Source of the DNA: Nitrososphaerota archaeon
Lineage (GTDB): Archaea > Thermoproteota > Nitrososphaeria > Nitrososphaerales > Gagatemarchaeaceae
Assembly (NCBI GenBank): GCA_028867035.1
Contig: JAGWHB010000002.1
Coordinates: 148,852-212,851 of the forward strand
DNA: 64,000 nucleotides
Direction: 5' to 3'
Both the position numbers and the translations under genes were made by a program. Of the stretch, positions 33,011 through 40,614 are shown in pieces. Position 1 is the first letter of the stretch, and each line of letters starts with the position of its first letter. The notes under the pieces are model-generated. The model did no database searches. It saw only the letters and a list, made by a program, of their open reading frames with translations, and was not told the origin of the DNA.

Positions 33011-33652
33011 CTAAATGTGGTCGAAGATTTCGGAGAGCTTGTCGATGTGGATTATCTCCGGATCTGGGACGCGAGTCGTGTGCGCCAGCATGAATCCCTT
33101 GCCAGCCGACTTCAGGAATGCCAGGTCGTAGATGGTGTCTCCCACGGCGATTGTCTCCTTGGGGGGGACCCCAATCTTGGAAAGGAAACGAGCGTACGCA
33201 AGGTCCTTTCGCTTGGGGTCCACCCTCCCCACCCCCTCGGACATCAGCACCCCATTGCGGTCGAACTTCAAGCCGTTGGCAACCCAGTGGTCGATCCCCA
33301 GCTTCTCGGCCACCTCCTTCGCCAGAATGTCGATGCCGGAGGTCACCAGTGCTGTCTCTATCCCACGCTCCCCCAGCTCGTCGAACACCCTGGGTGCCTC
33401 CCTCCTGATCTTGTATCCTGCGAGTATCTCGGCTATCTCGTCCCGCGTGACCCCCTTGGGCCAAGAAGCGATGTCCCTGCGCATGAACTCCCTGTAGCCG
33501 ATCTTTCCTTCGGTGTAGAGCCTCAGCGAGGCTGCGCCGACGTGCTCGGTGCCGAACTTCCTGTGTATGGCGACCCAGCTGCTGTCGTGCTCGAGGACAG
33601 TCCCATCCAAGTCGAAGGCAGCGAGCCTGACAGAACTCTTCCTGACCTTCAT
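33011..33652 (-). CDS. serB: HAD phosphatase, phosphoserine phosphatase-like
   Basis: 213 residues. Motif I AAFDLDGTVLEHDSSW, motif II VTSGIDIL, motif III Lys in KRKDLAYARF and motif IV VGDTIYDLAFL place it in the SerB branch of HAD hydrolases, with a helical cap. It would release serine from phosphoserine. The ATG overlaps the argS stop by four bases. The gene name is by family similarity; other phosphate monoesters are possible. Confidence 0.75.
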   Translation of the reverse strand: MKVRKSSVRLAAFDLDGTVLEHDSSWVAIHRKFGTEHVGAASLRLYTEGKIGYREFMRRDIASWPKGVTRDEIAEILAGYKIRREAPRVFDELGERGIETALVTSGIDILAKEVAEKLGIDHWVANGLKFDRNGVLMSEGVGRVDPKRKDLAYARFLSKIGVPPKETIAVGDTIYDLAFLKSAGKGFMLAHTTRVPDPEIIHIDKLSEIFDHI

Positions 33653-35544
33653 ATCCTGTCTTTGACCGGGATCCCCATGAGCCGCATGGATTCGGCGAGG
33701 ACCGTGCTCGCCGCGTCGACGAGGCCGAGCCTGGCTTCCCTCAGTTCGATGTCCTGCTCCTGGTTCACAGGGACGCTCTCGTAGAAGTCGTTGAATGCTA
33801 CCGCCAGCTCGTGGGCGAACCTCGCTATCTCCTTGGGAGACAGGAACTCCCCCGCGACGCTCGCGCTGACGTCCAGCATCGACATCTTCTTCGCGAGACG
33901 GGCCTCCTGGGGTCTCGTCATCTTAGACGCCCCGGCCATGTCTACGTGGGGTTTGCCCTCCGACCTGGTGAGTATGCGCCTGGCCCGAGCGTAGGTGTAG
34001 AGGAGGTACGGCCCCGTGTCCCCCTGGAACTGGAGGGACTCGCCCATGTCGAAGACGATCATCTTGTCGGGGTCCTGCTTCAGTAGCTCGTACCTCAGGG
34101 CTGCGACTGCGACTGCCTCGGCCACTTCCTCCAGCCATTCTTCTGACTCCGAGAGGTTCCGCCTCTTCGTTTCTGCCTTCGCCTTTTCCTTCAGCCTGTC
34201 GAGCATCGTGTCGGCGTTCACGTAGAGCCCCTTCCTCCCTGACATGTGGGCGAACTCCCCCCCGATCTCGAACCCGAGCTGAGACGCAGTCTTCTTCGAG
34301 AGGGAAACGACTTCGTAGCTCCTGTGCATATACTTCCTCGACGCTCCATCTTTGAGCCTGTCGAGGACCTTCGCGACGATACGCTGCAGATAGCTCTGTC
34401 GTGTGTCGATCACTGAGACAGCGAGGTCGGCTCCCCCGAAGCGGACCTTCGACTTCTTTCCGTCGAGGGTCGTGGAGTAGAGCGGACCGCCGGGCTGGGC
34501 ATGCGAGTACTCCTCGTAGCCGAACGGGTCTGCGATCAGGCCTATCTTCCAGGCCGCGTAGGGGATGTCCTTGGCGACGTAGACCGCCGTGCCGTCGGAC
34601 CTGACTACTACCTTCTCCTCCCCCGTCTCTGGGTCAGGTATCACCCAGCACCCCTTGTTCTCTCCCTCCGTCTGGAGCTTGACGTATTCGATCTTCTTCA
34701 GAGACTCGAATATCCTCTCCCACATACCAGAGTGTACGAGCTGGGACTCCCAATTGAGGAGGTCATAGGTCGCCCCGAGCCTCCAGCAGGTGGAGAGCTG
34801 GGCCGCGAGGATCTTCCTTACGACGCCCCGGGTGTAGTCCGCAATCTCCCCGGTACCCTTCTCGATCTCCTTCAGGACCAGCGACTGTTTCTCCCTCAGG
34901 GACGGGTCCTTCTCGTACTCCTTGTTGACCTTCGTGTAGACGCTGTCACCGCAATAAGCGTCGTACTTGACCCCCGGCGGAGCTTCGTCGGAGTAACCCA
35001 AGAACTTGAAACCCACGATAATGTCCGCGACCTGGGCCCCCGAGTCGTCCACGTAATTGAGCGCCTGGACCCGTTGACCGAGATAGCGCATCACCCGGAC
35101 GAGGGAGTCACCGAGGACCAGGTTGCGCGCGTGGCCGATGTGGAGGGCCTTGTTCGGGTTGACGTTGGTGTGCTCTATGGCAACGAGCTCCCCCTTCTCC
35201 CTGGTCGCCCCCAGGTCGCCCGAAGCTATGTCGCTGACGGAATCTGCGATGAAGCGCGGATAGTTGAGGCTGAAGTTGAGATAGCCGCCTCTGTGCGGGC
35301 TGACCAGGCCGATGTACTTCCTCTTCTTCGCTAGCTCCATGGCCTTCGAGCCGAGCTCGATCGCTACGTCTGCCGGCTTTTTGCCTGACAGCCTTGACAG
35401 TCGGATCGGGACCGCGCTTGCCAGGTCTCCGTAGGCGTCGTTGGGGGGTCGGCTTACCTCCACCTCCACGTCCTTGTACCCGAGGGCCCTGCAAGAGTCG
35501 GCCAGTACCTCCTCCACTTCTGCCTGGAACTCTACGAACTTCAA
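33649..35544 (-). CDS. argS: arginyl-tRNA synthetase
   Basis: 631 residues. The N-terminal Add-1 domain (YGDLASAVPIRLSRLSGKKP), HIGH motif NPNKALHIGHARNLVLGDS, and HMSGRKG in place of KMSKS identify class I ArgRS; the C-terminal DALR domain ends in LRLMGIPVKDRI (last residues). It charges tRNA-Arg, and a tRNA-Arg gene lies 700 bases downstream of its start region on the other strand. It leads the serB-aminotransferase operon. Confidence 0.95.
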   Translation of the reverse strand: MKFVEFQAEVEEVLADSCRALGYKDVEVEVSRPPNDAYGDLASAVPIRLSRLSGKKPADVAIELGSKAMELAKKRKYIGLVSPHRGGYLNFSLNYPRFIADSVSDIASGDLGATREKGELVAIEHTNVNPNKALHIGHARNLVLGDSLVRVMRYLGQRVQALNYVDDSGAQVADIIVGFKFLGYSDEAPPGVKYDAYCGDSVYTKVNKEYEKDPSLREKQSLVLKEIEKGTGEIADYTRGVVRKILAAQLSTCWRLGATYDLLNWESQLVHSGMWERIFESLKKIEYVKLQTEGENKGCWVIPDPETGEEKVVVRSDGTAVYVAKDIPYAAWKIGLIADPFGYEEYSHAQPGGPLYSTTLDGKKSKVRFGGADLAVSVIDTRQSYLQRIVAKVLDRLKDGASRKYMHRSYEVVSLSKKTASQLGFEIGGEFAHMSGRKGLYVNADTMLDRLKEKAKAETKRRNLSESEEWLEEVAEAVAVAALRYELLKQDPDKMIVFDMGESLQFQGDTGPYLLYTYARARRILTRSEGKPHVDMAGASKMTRPQEARLAKKMSMLDVSASVAGEFLSPKEIARFAHELAVAFNDFYESVPVNQEQDIELREARLGLVDAASTVLAESMRLMGIPVKDRI

Positions 35545-35648
35545 GGACGGGGCGTCCTCGGGCAGATACGATAAAAGCTCTCGGAAAGCGATTCTTCTTA
35601 TGGTGTCCGCCTGGAGAGTTCGGGGCAGCTCTTGGGAATGAGGAACAA

Positions 35649-36113
35649 ATGGAGAAAATCGAAGAACTAAACAGGGAATACGGTGTCTTCAGGGCTGCCG
35701 AGTTCGGGATAGCAGGGGCGGTCGGTTTCCTGGTCGCTGAGGGGATAATAGTCGCGGGCCTGTATGCAATCTACGGGGAGCCGAGCGTACCAGGAGGCGT
35801 CTCATCTTCGCCCATCCTCTTAGCTCTGGACGTCTTTGCATTTGTAACGGGCGTGACCGTGGGCTTCTTTGTGAACGAAAGAACGACAGTCCGAAAGATT
35901 GCAGACAAGGAAGGCAAAGGAGAGAAGAACACGCTTGTTCGGCTCGCAAGATTCCAGGGGGTCTATGCACTGGGGAACGCGATAACAATCGGGGTGCAAT
36001 TTGCCCTGCTTGCGTGGTTCGCCCTTTCTCCCGCGATCGGAAACATGGTCGGAGCCGTCGTCGCCTTTCCCGTGAGTTATTTCATCTCCATGCGAGCAGT
36101 TTGGAAAGCATGA
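35649..36113 (+). CDS. GtrA-like four-helix membrane protein
   Basis: 154 residues with four hydrophobic segments; the second pair is joined by VGFFVNERTTVRKIADK, which resembles the FxxNRxxxF turn of GtrA proteins that flip polyprenyl-linked sugars. GAGG before the ATG at 35649 is a fitting ribosome binding site. A longer frame from 35394 runs antisense to argS and is rejected. Family call is moderate. Confidence 0.6.
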   Translation: MEKIEELNREYGVFRAAEFGIAGAVGFLVAEGIIVAGLYAIYGEPSVPGGVSSSPILLALDVFAFVTGVTVGFFVNERTTVRKIADKEGKGEKNTLVRLARFQGVYALGNAITIGVQFALLAWFALSPAIGNMVGAVVAFPVSYFISMRAVWKA

Positions 36114-36228
36114 CGTAACTACCGTGCATGTCCCTACATCAGGTTTGGCTTCGTCGCCGGGCGCTCCTGGGTGAAGCTCAAGCCCTTGAAAGACAATTCT
36201 TCTTAACATCGCCCTTGCGGGGTGGTTC

Positions 36229-36319
36229 GGGCCCGTAGCCCAGCACGGATCAGGGCGTCAGCCTCCGAAGCTGAAGCGCAAAAGCTCAGAGACCGTGGGT
36301 TCGAATCCCACCGGGCCCG
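36229..36319 (+). tRNA. tRNA-Arg (CCG) with 15-base insertion
   Basis: Acceptor GGGCCCG/CGGGCCC, D arm GCCC...GGGC, anticodon stem TCAGC/GCTGA with loop CTCCGAA (anticodon CCG, reads CGG), T arm GTGGG-TTCGAAT-CCCAC, discriminator G. Between anticodon stem and T arm lie 20 bases instead of 5, so the gene is 91 bases where 76 are expected. The extra piece can pair as CTGA...TCAG and suggests a non-canonical intron or an enlarged variable arm. A TATA box (TCTTAACA) lies 25 bases upstream. Confidence 0.82.
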
Positions 36320-36406
36320 CTCGAGTTTCCGTACGGAACCACTTCCCGCGTTAAATATACTGCATCGCTTCTTGAACGATTTGCAATCTTCAGGAGGGGT
36401 CAAGGT

Positions 36407-36605
36407 CTGAGGAAGCTCAAGTTGGCGCACTCCCCCTATCGCCGCATGCTGGAGGAGGACGACAACTTCCGGAGGTGGGTGGAGTCTCTCGAGAGAGGGT
36501 TCGGCAGAACTGTCTGCCTCCGCAGACGTCCAGCCAGACGAGATAGCGAAGGCAATCGAGGAGTCTGGGTACAAGGCGCAGGTCGCGAAGGTCGAAAGGC
36601 TCTAA
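36407..36605 (+). pseudogene. chimeric remnant: integrase N-terminus plus HMA-like tail
   Basis: SPYRRMLEEDDNFRRWVESL followed by ERG resembles the N-terminus of archaeal XerA-like integrases. At about 36500 the good reading moves one frame: DVQPDEIAKAIEESGYKAQV ends like a heavy-metal-associated (HMA) domain, and the frame stops at TAA. The first ribosome-site-like AGGAGGGG precedes CTG rather than a normal start. I read this as debris of an element that had used the tRNA-Arg gene 90 bases upstream. Confidence 0.45.
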
Positions 36606-36650
36606 GGACCCTGACTGTTCTGCCAAAATCCGACCTGATAACCACCCGGA

Positions 36651-36755
36651 AAGAAGAATCTGACGACGGTGCTGAATGACGATGTCGCCACGAAGCCTGA
36701 GGTTCGTCAACACGTGCAGACCAATAACTCACGGCTTGCAGGAAACGAGACGTGA
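36651..36755 (+). pseudogene. remnant of a CopZ-like gene start
   Basis: The reading KKNLTTVLNDDVATKPEVRQ aligns with the N-terminus of the intact CopZ-like protein at 55.5 kb (KNLTTVEVDECCKPQVRVSE), and the DNA is clearly similar (GAAAAATCTGACCACGGT against GAAGAATCTGACGACGGT). The metal-binding Cys pair is gone and a stop comes after 34 codons. It shows that a copy of the 55 kb cassette once stood here. Confidence 0.55.
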
Positions 36756-36774
36756 AGGACCAGGGGCAAGGTAA

Positions 36775-36915
36775 GACGACAAGAGTGGTGAGAAGCTCGC
36801 CCACGAAGTCTGGGGGAAAACACCGGAGATGGTGGCTTACTGGGAGTACTACCCGCTCTCCACCAGCAGGATAGACGGATTCGGTTTGTGCGGTTGTGGC
36901 GCGGGCAGCGACTGA
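36775..36915 (+). pseudogene. C-terminal gene remnant with CGCG tail
   Basis: 46 open codons without a usable start near the beginning read KLAHEVWGKTPEMVAYWEYY, then PLSTSRIDGFGLCGCGAGSD and a stop. The composition is protein-like and the Cys-Gly-Cys end is reminiscent of the small Cys peptide at 37.7 kb. No family assigned. The remaining bases to 37153 show nothing clear. Confidence 0.35.
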
Positions 36916-37153
36916 CCGAGAGGAGAAGGCTCCGATGGAACGCGAAGTCTACCTCAGTCTTTGATTCTCAATAGCAACTATTTTCAGTCTTCATCTTCAA
37001 GGCAAGCACCCCGGGTCTTCGGGCCATCGAGGCGTCTGCCTCTCTGAGTCGGCACCGACACCGACGTTCTGCAGCATTCTTTCGCTTTCCTTCGTACTCT
37101 CGAACCCTTTTAAGTTCTCCACTCTGGCAAGGCAGCTGGGGCAGGTCAGACGC

Positions 37154-37552
37154 ATGGAGAAGGAGATAGACCTCAAGGAATTGGCGAGGCGGCTGAGCAG
37201 AACATTCCCCGACCTTGTCACGGTGTCGGACAGCACGAACACCGTTACCGTGATGGGCAGGATCAAGGTCACCCCAGCAGGTGTCGCCGAGGGAAGCGGA
37301 CCTGCCGCTGATACGGTGAAAGCAATCTTCGAGGAATTCACCAGAGGTCAGTCTCAGGAAGAGGGGCGCAATCCCACTTCCCCGCAAAAGGGGGGGAGGG
37401 CTCGCAACCCTTTCAGGTGCCAGCACTGCGGCCTCCGGCTGACGAGCGGGCGCGTCTACAGAAGGACAATCGGAGGCTCGGTCATGCTATTCTGCTGCAG
37501 GCAGTGCGCAGACCACGAAGAAGCCGAAGTCGTGACGACCAGTGCAAAGTAG
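37154..37552 (+). CDS. TRASH-type metal-binding protein
   Basis: 132 residues. The C-terminal 45 residues (FRCQHCGLRLTSGRVY and MLFCCRQCADHEE) follow the TRASH pattern C-x2-C ... C-x3-C with an extra Cys, typical of archaeal metallochaperones and metal sensors. The N-terminal half (DLKELARRLSRTFPDLV, NTVTVMGRIKVTPAG) is mixed alpha/beta and unknown. A TATA box (TTTTAAGT) lies 43 bases upstream. I infer binding of a soft metal such as Cu or Hg. Confidence 0.65.
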   Translation: MEKEIDLKELARRLSRTFPDLVTVSDSTNTVTVMGRIKVTPAGVAEGSGPAADTVKAIFEEFTRGQSQEEGRNPTSPQKGGRARNPFRCQHCGLRLTSGRVYRRTIGGSVMLFCCRQCADHEEAEVVTTSAK

Positions 37553-37645
37553 CCGCACCAGAACTGTGCATGAACAAACCTGCCAGGGGTCCGGGCGGTT
37601 CTCGCTTAAAAGAAAACGGACTTCGCTTTCCGCAGTTAAGGCGGA

Positions 37646-37783
37646 ATGTTAAGAACGGGGCGCTTTCAGGCGGACCCTATGTGTAACTGTGGCGGGACGA
37701 CGGAAATCGCAGAAGCCGAAGACGAAGAAAGTAAGGTGGCCGCTGAGCCCAGACTCAAGGTCAGGCAGACGAGCAGACAATAG
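37646..37783 (+). CDS. small Cys-containing protein
   Basis: 45 residues from ATG, or 34 from an internal ATG at 37679 that gives MCNCGGTTEIAEAEDEESK. The C-x-C-G-G start and acidic then basic tail suggest a small metal-binding peptide. A TTAAAAG box lies about 37 bases upstream and a T8 run follows the stop by 29 bases, so it looks like an independent short transcript. Confidence 0.45.
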   Translation: MLRTGRFQADPMCNCGGTTEIAEAEDEESKVAAEPRLKVRQTSRQ

Positions 37784-37812
37784 CTTTCCGTGAGGACGGA
37801 CTCAGCGACGAA

Positions 37813-37820
37813 TTTTTTTT
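37813..37820 (+). terminator. T-run terminator after the small Cys protein
   Basis: Eight consecutive T residues about 30 bases after the stop match archaeal transcription ends, which need U-tracts without a hairpin. Confidence 0.5.
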
Positions 37821-37948
37821 CACAGTTTGATAGCGCGCCAATACCATTCGGGCTGATTACGCTTCGATCAGACCGCAGGTCCCGCACGCATATAGGGTGA
37901 ATCCTTCCGCGGCTCTCAGTGACTCGGCGAAGTTGCATTTGAATTTGG

Positions 37949-38428
37949 CTAGAGATAGACGCCCTCGGGCGCCCTGCTCTGCTTCGCGATCGCATCGATC
38001 AACAGGTTCGCCTGCCCCGATTTCTTGGCCAAAGCCTTGGCGATGTCTGTGATTGACACGATGCCGACCAAGCCCTTTTCGTCTACCACTGCCAGCCTCT
38101 TTATCTTGTTGCTCGCCATGGTCTTGAGCGCCTCTTCAACTGTAGTTTCGGGGTTCACCACCACTATGGGGGTCGACATTATCGCACTTACCTTCGTGGC
38201 TTTCAACGACGACCCTTTCGCCGCGACCCGCCTTACGATGTCTCTTTCAGTCACTATCCCGACGACCTTCCCATTTGATTCGACCAGGCAGCAGCCGCAG
38301 TCGCACCTCTCCATCCCCCTTGCCGCCTCCTCGATCTTTGCGTTCGCCTCAAGCGAAAGCGGGCTCGGGGTCATCACGTCCTTGACCCGCAGGTCGAACG
38401 TCTCTAGGCTCTGGCTTTCGTCGGACAT
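37949..38428 (-). CDS. CBS domain-pair protein
   Basis: 159 residues, two CBS domains in tandem: VKDVMTPSPLSLEANAKIEE with VGIVTERDIVRRVAAKG, then VSAIMSTPIVVVNPETTVEE with VGIVSITDIAKALAKK. CBS pairs bind adenine nucleotides or S-adenosylmethionine and regulate other proteins. A DCGCCLVE stretch in the first domain adds vicinal Cys that are unusual. It lies downstream of the Met-rich gene in the same direction. Confidence 0.9.
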   Translation of the reverse strand: MSDESQSLETFDLRVKDVMTPSPLSLEANAKIEEAARGMERCDCGCCLVESNGKVVGIVTERDIVRRVAAKGSSLKATKVSAIMSTPIVVVNPETTVEEALKTMASNKIKRLAVVDEKGLVGIVSITDIAKALAKKSGQANLLIDAIAKQSRAPEGVYL

Positions 38429-38480
38429 TCAGGTCGCCAACGGGGTCGGCTTACCCTAGAGGTTGTGGGCTTCCCCACCC

Positions 38481-38954
38481 TCAACCCATCATCATCTTCT
38501 GCACGTCCGGCGGGAGCATCTGCATCATCATCCCCCTCTTATCCTGAGGAAGCTCCATCATGAGTTGCTTCATGGTTCCCATGTCCTTCATCCTGCACGC
38601 GTCGTGGCACTGGCCCATCACCGAAACCATGGTGCTCACGTCCGCCATCATCTGTTCCTTTGGCAGGCCCATCAAGGCCTGCATGTGGGTCCCCATCAGC
38701 TTCTTGCGGGTGCCGTCGTCGAAGTTTTCAGCAAGGGCCTCCAGCCTGGCATAGGTAAGTTTCTTCTGGCTCTCTTGATCGAGCTTCTGCAGGGCCGTGG
38801 CCATGGCTTTCATGGCATTTACCCTCTCTTCGTCGCGCATCTCTGCAAAAGCAGCCAGTCTGGTCTTTATCATCTCCCTCTGCTGCTGCTCCGGCAGTTG
38901 TGCCAGCATCTTTACCATGCTTTCGATTGCTTCGCTCATCTCTGTCTCGTACAT
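38481..38954 (-). CDS. Met-rich helical repeat protein with CHDAC motif
   Basis: 157 residues, soluble, all-helical and with about 15% Met. Repeating blocks of 25-30 residues follow [LM]P-x-E-x-[KR]-x2-[ML]-[MI], for example LPEQQQREMIKTRLAAF and LPQDKRGMMMQMLPPD. One loop reads MGQCHDACRMKDMGTMK: two Cys, His and Met, a plausible soft-metal site. The C-terminus of the protein at 58.1 kb is about 75% identical. Function unknown; copper or mercury binding is inferred. ATG start with TATA about 33 bases upstream (ATAAATGG on the plus strand is its mirror). Confidence 0.65.
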   Translation of the reverse strand: MYETEMSEAIESMVKMLAQLPEQQQREMIKTRLAAFAEMRDEERVNAMKAMATALQKLDQESQKKLTYARLEALAENFDDGTRKKLMGTHMQALMGLPKEQMMADVSTMVSVMGQCHDACRMKDMGTMKQLMMELPQDKRGMMMQMLPPDVQKMMMG

Positions 38955-39601
38955 CCTTGGAGGGAACGCCTTGAAACCGTTTCCATTTATCTATGAAGAT
39001 TTATTGGGGAAAGAGCTCATCAATTGGTAGCCATTGGCACCCTTTTTACAGTCCCAGCAATGTTAATGCTGTCCCATGGTGAATAACTAACGAATACGGT
39101 TCCACGACTTCTGTCTCGAATTCGTTTCAGGACAGCCAGCGTGGAATCTGCCCGAATCCGTGTATGAACTGCCGGTTAGACCAGAACGTGCCAGCCAATT
39201 TCACAAGCCCTATGATTGAGGAGCCTCTCAGCGGTTCCATACGACTCCGCCGCGACCCATACCTTCTCCCTGAACTCTCTCACACTGCGCCCCAAGCAAA
39301 CACAGTAGCACTATGATTCGGCGCTTGCCAGGATCCTGGGCTTCGGTAGGACGTTCGGCAGATGATGGCACTCTGGCCGATTCTCGCTTTCAGACTGGGT
39401 TGCAAGATAGCTTTCCTGCGCGGCACCCTTCTTGAGGCGCAAGGTCTCTTTCCGTTCGGAAAATCCAGCCGTATTTTTTTGCAAAAATATCCAATTCACA
39501 CTGGCGTCTGTTAGGCCTAGAGAATCCTTAACGAACTCGGCTTTCACGCGATAATCAAGTCCGTTTATCGCTGACCGGGAGTCCGTGCGTCCAGAACGCA
39601 A
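38955..39601. other. 640-base gap without convincing genes
   Basis: The plus strand has many stops. A minus-strand frame covering 39311-39787 has mixed composition and overlaps the zinc-finger gene, so I do not accept it. No tRNA, repeat or clear hairpin was found. Confidence 0.4.
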
Positions 39602-39748
39602 ATGAGAAAATGGCAGGACTTCATTTACTGCTGTATCCTGTGCGGGCTTTGCTACGAAGGCGAACAAGAGGTTGCCGCCCATCTGAAGATGCAGCACCAA
39701 TCGAAGGAGCAGAACCCAATCTTCATCCGAAAAAGATGGATTCGATGA
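39602..39748 (+). CDS. 48-residue C2H2 zinc-finger protein
   Basis: ATG start. CCILCGLCYEGEQEVAAHLK, followed by MQH, gives a C2H2 finger (Cys pair, then His-x4-His), with basic flanks (MRKWQDF and IRKRW). Single C2H2 finger proteins are common in archaea and their viruses as small DNA- or protein-binding regulators. A weak TATA (GTTTATCG) lies 35 bases upstream. No neighbour in the same operon. Confidence 0.55.
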   Translation: MRKWQDFIYCCILCGLCYEGEQEVAAHLKMQHQSKEQNPIFIRKRWIR

Positions 39749-39929
39749 AGCGATGCCTCGATAAGCAGTCGCAGTGAAGACGTCCAAAAGCGCGGGGGGC
39801 GAAGTGGACGAGAGAACTTATCAGAAGTTGTGCAACTCGGGCCACGGAATCAAACTGATTGGCGTAGAATGGAGCTCGCTCTTCCTGGCGGGGATTCGTA
39901 CTTCGTGTTGGACCGGATGAGGCCCAGGC

Positions 39930-40319
39930 CTAGGCAGCCATGGCCCGGTGCCACTCCTCGCATATGGGGATTATCAGGCCGCCAAGAACGAGAGAATTCC
40001 AGTTGTCGTGGTGTTCGCTGCTTCCCGTACCCCAATGAATCAACTCGTGAATCAGGCACATGTCTTGCAGGTGAATCAACGCCCCGATCATGGACCCTTC
40101 TGGCTCGGGCGTCATACGAACAGCATCTCTGTACACATTTCTCAGATTCACTATGATCTGGCGCTCGGCCGGACGGTAGAGACCCAGGGCATCAGGGTCA
40201 TCGTCGCAGGTAGATTCAGACCATGTCATTTGGAGCTCGACGCTTTTGCCAAACGTCCTGAGAAGGACGTCTCGATCCGGGCGAATCGTCTTGCTTATCG
40301 TTTCTAGCCTTGGTTTCAT
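39930..40319 (-). CDS. zincin-like metallopeptidase-fold protein
   Basis: 129 residues from ATG 40319. The motif LIHELIHWGTGSSEHHDNWN is HExxH followed by a possible third ligand (His or Asp) within ten residues, in a short zincin fold. NLRNVYRDAVRM precedes it. Whether it cuts peptides or is a stripped fold is unknown. A TATA box (GTTAAACG on the minus strand) lies about 45 bases upstream. Frame continues upstream to 40550 but with low-complexity basic sequence, so I prefer 40319. Confidence 0.55.
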   Translation of the reverse strand: MKPRLETISKTIRPDRDVLLRTFGKSVELQMTWSESTCDDDPDALGLYRPAERQIIVNLRNVYRDAVRMTPEPEGSMIGALIHLQDMCLIHELIHWGTGSSEHHDNWNSLVLGGLIIPICEEWHRAMAA

Positions 40320-40614
40320 CCTTGTCGAAGAGGGACATGGACAGGAGCTTGTTGGGGGTTTACGTTTAACGAGTCCAACCTTTGGTTTCCGGAGTCTTAA
40401 TTGTTGCAAAAAGTTTGAAGCCGCGTTTGTCGGAACGTGAACTCCGGCAGGGCTTGGCTTGCGCGGCTTTAGGCGATAGCCGCGGATTCGATCCAGTTCC
40501 GGCGTTCCACCCTGCCCGCCTGGTAGACTGACAGTAGGCCTTCTGCGCAATTGATAATCCGCCAGTCACTAGGTGGCCGCGAGCGAATCGGTGGTGCGTG
40601 GCTGCCACCTTTTT

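Noticed and set aside
35394..35648. N-terminal extension of the GtrA-like protein
   Set aside because: The added 85 residues are Arg/Pro/Gly-rich antisense of argS; a ribosome site precedes the ATG at 35649.
39311..39787. 158-codon minus-strand frame
   Set aside because: It overlaps the C2H2 zinc-finger gene on the other strand and shows no conserved-looking motif or promoter.
40470..40560. tRNA-like stretch on the minus strand (GGATCGAATCC)
   Set aside because: No seven-base acceptor stem or proper anticodon arm could be formed.
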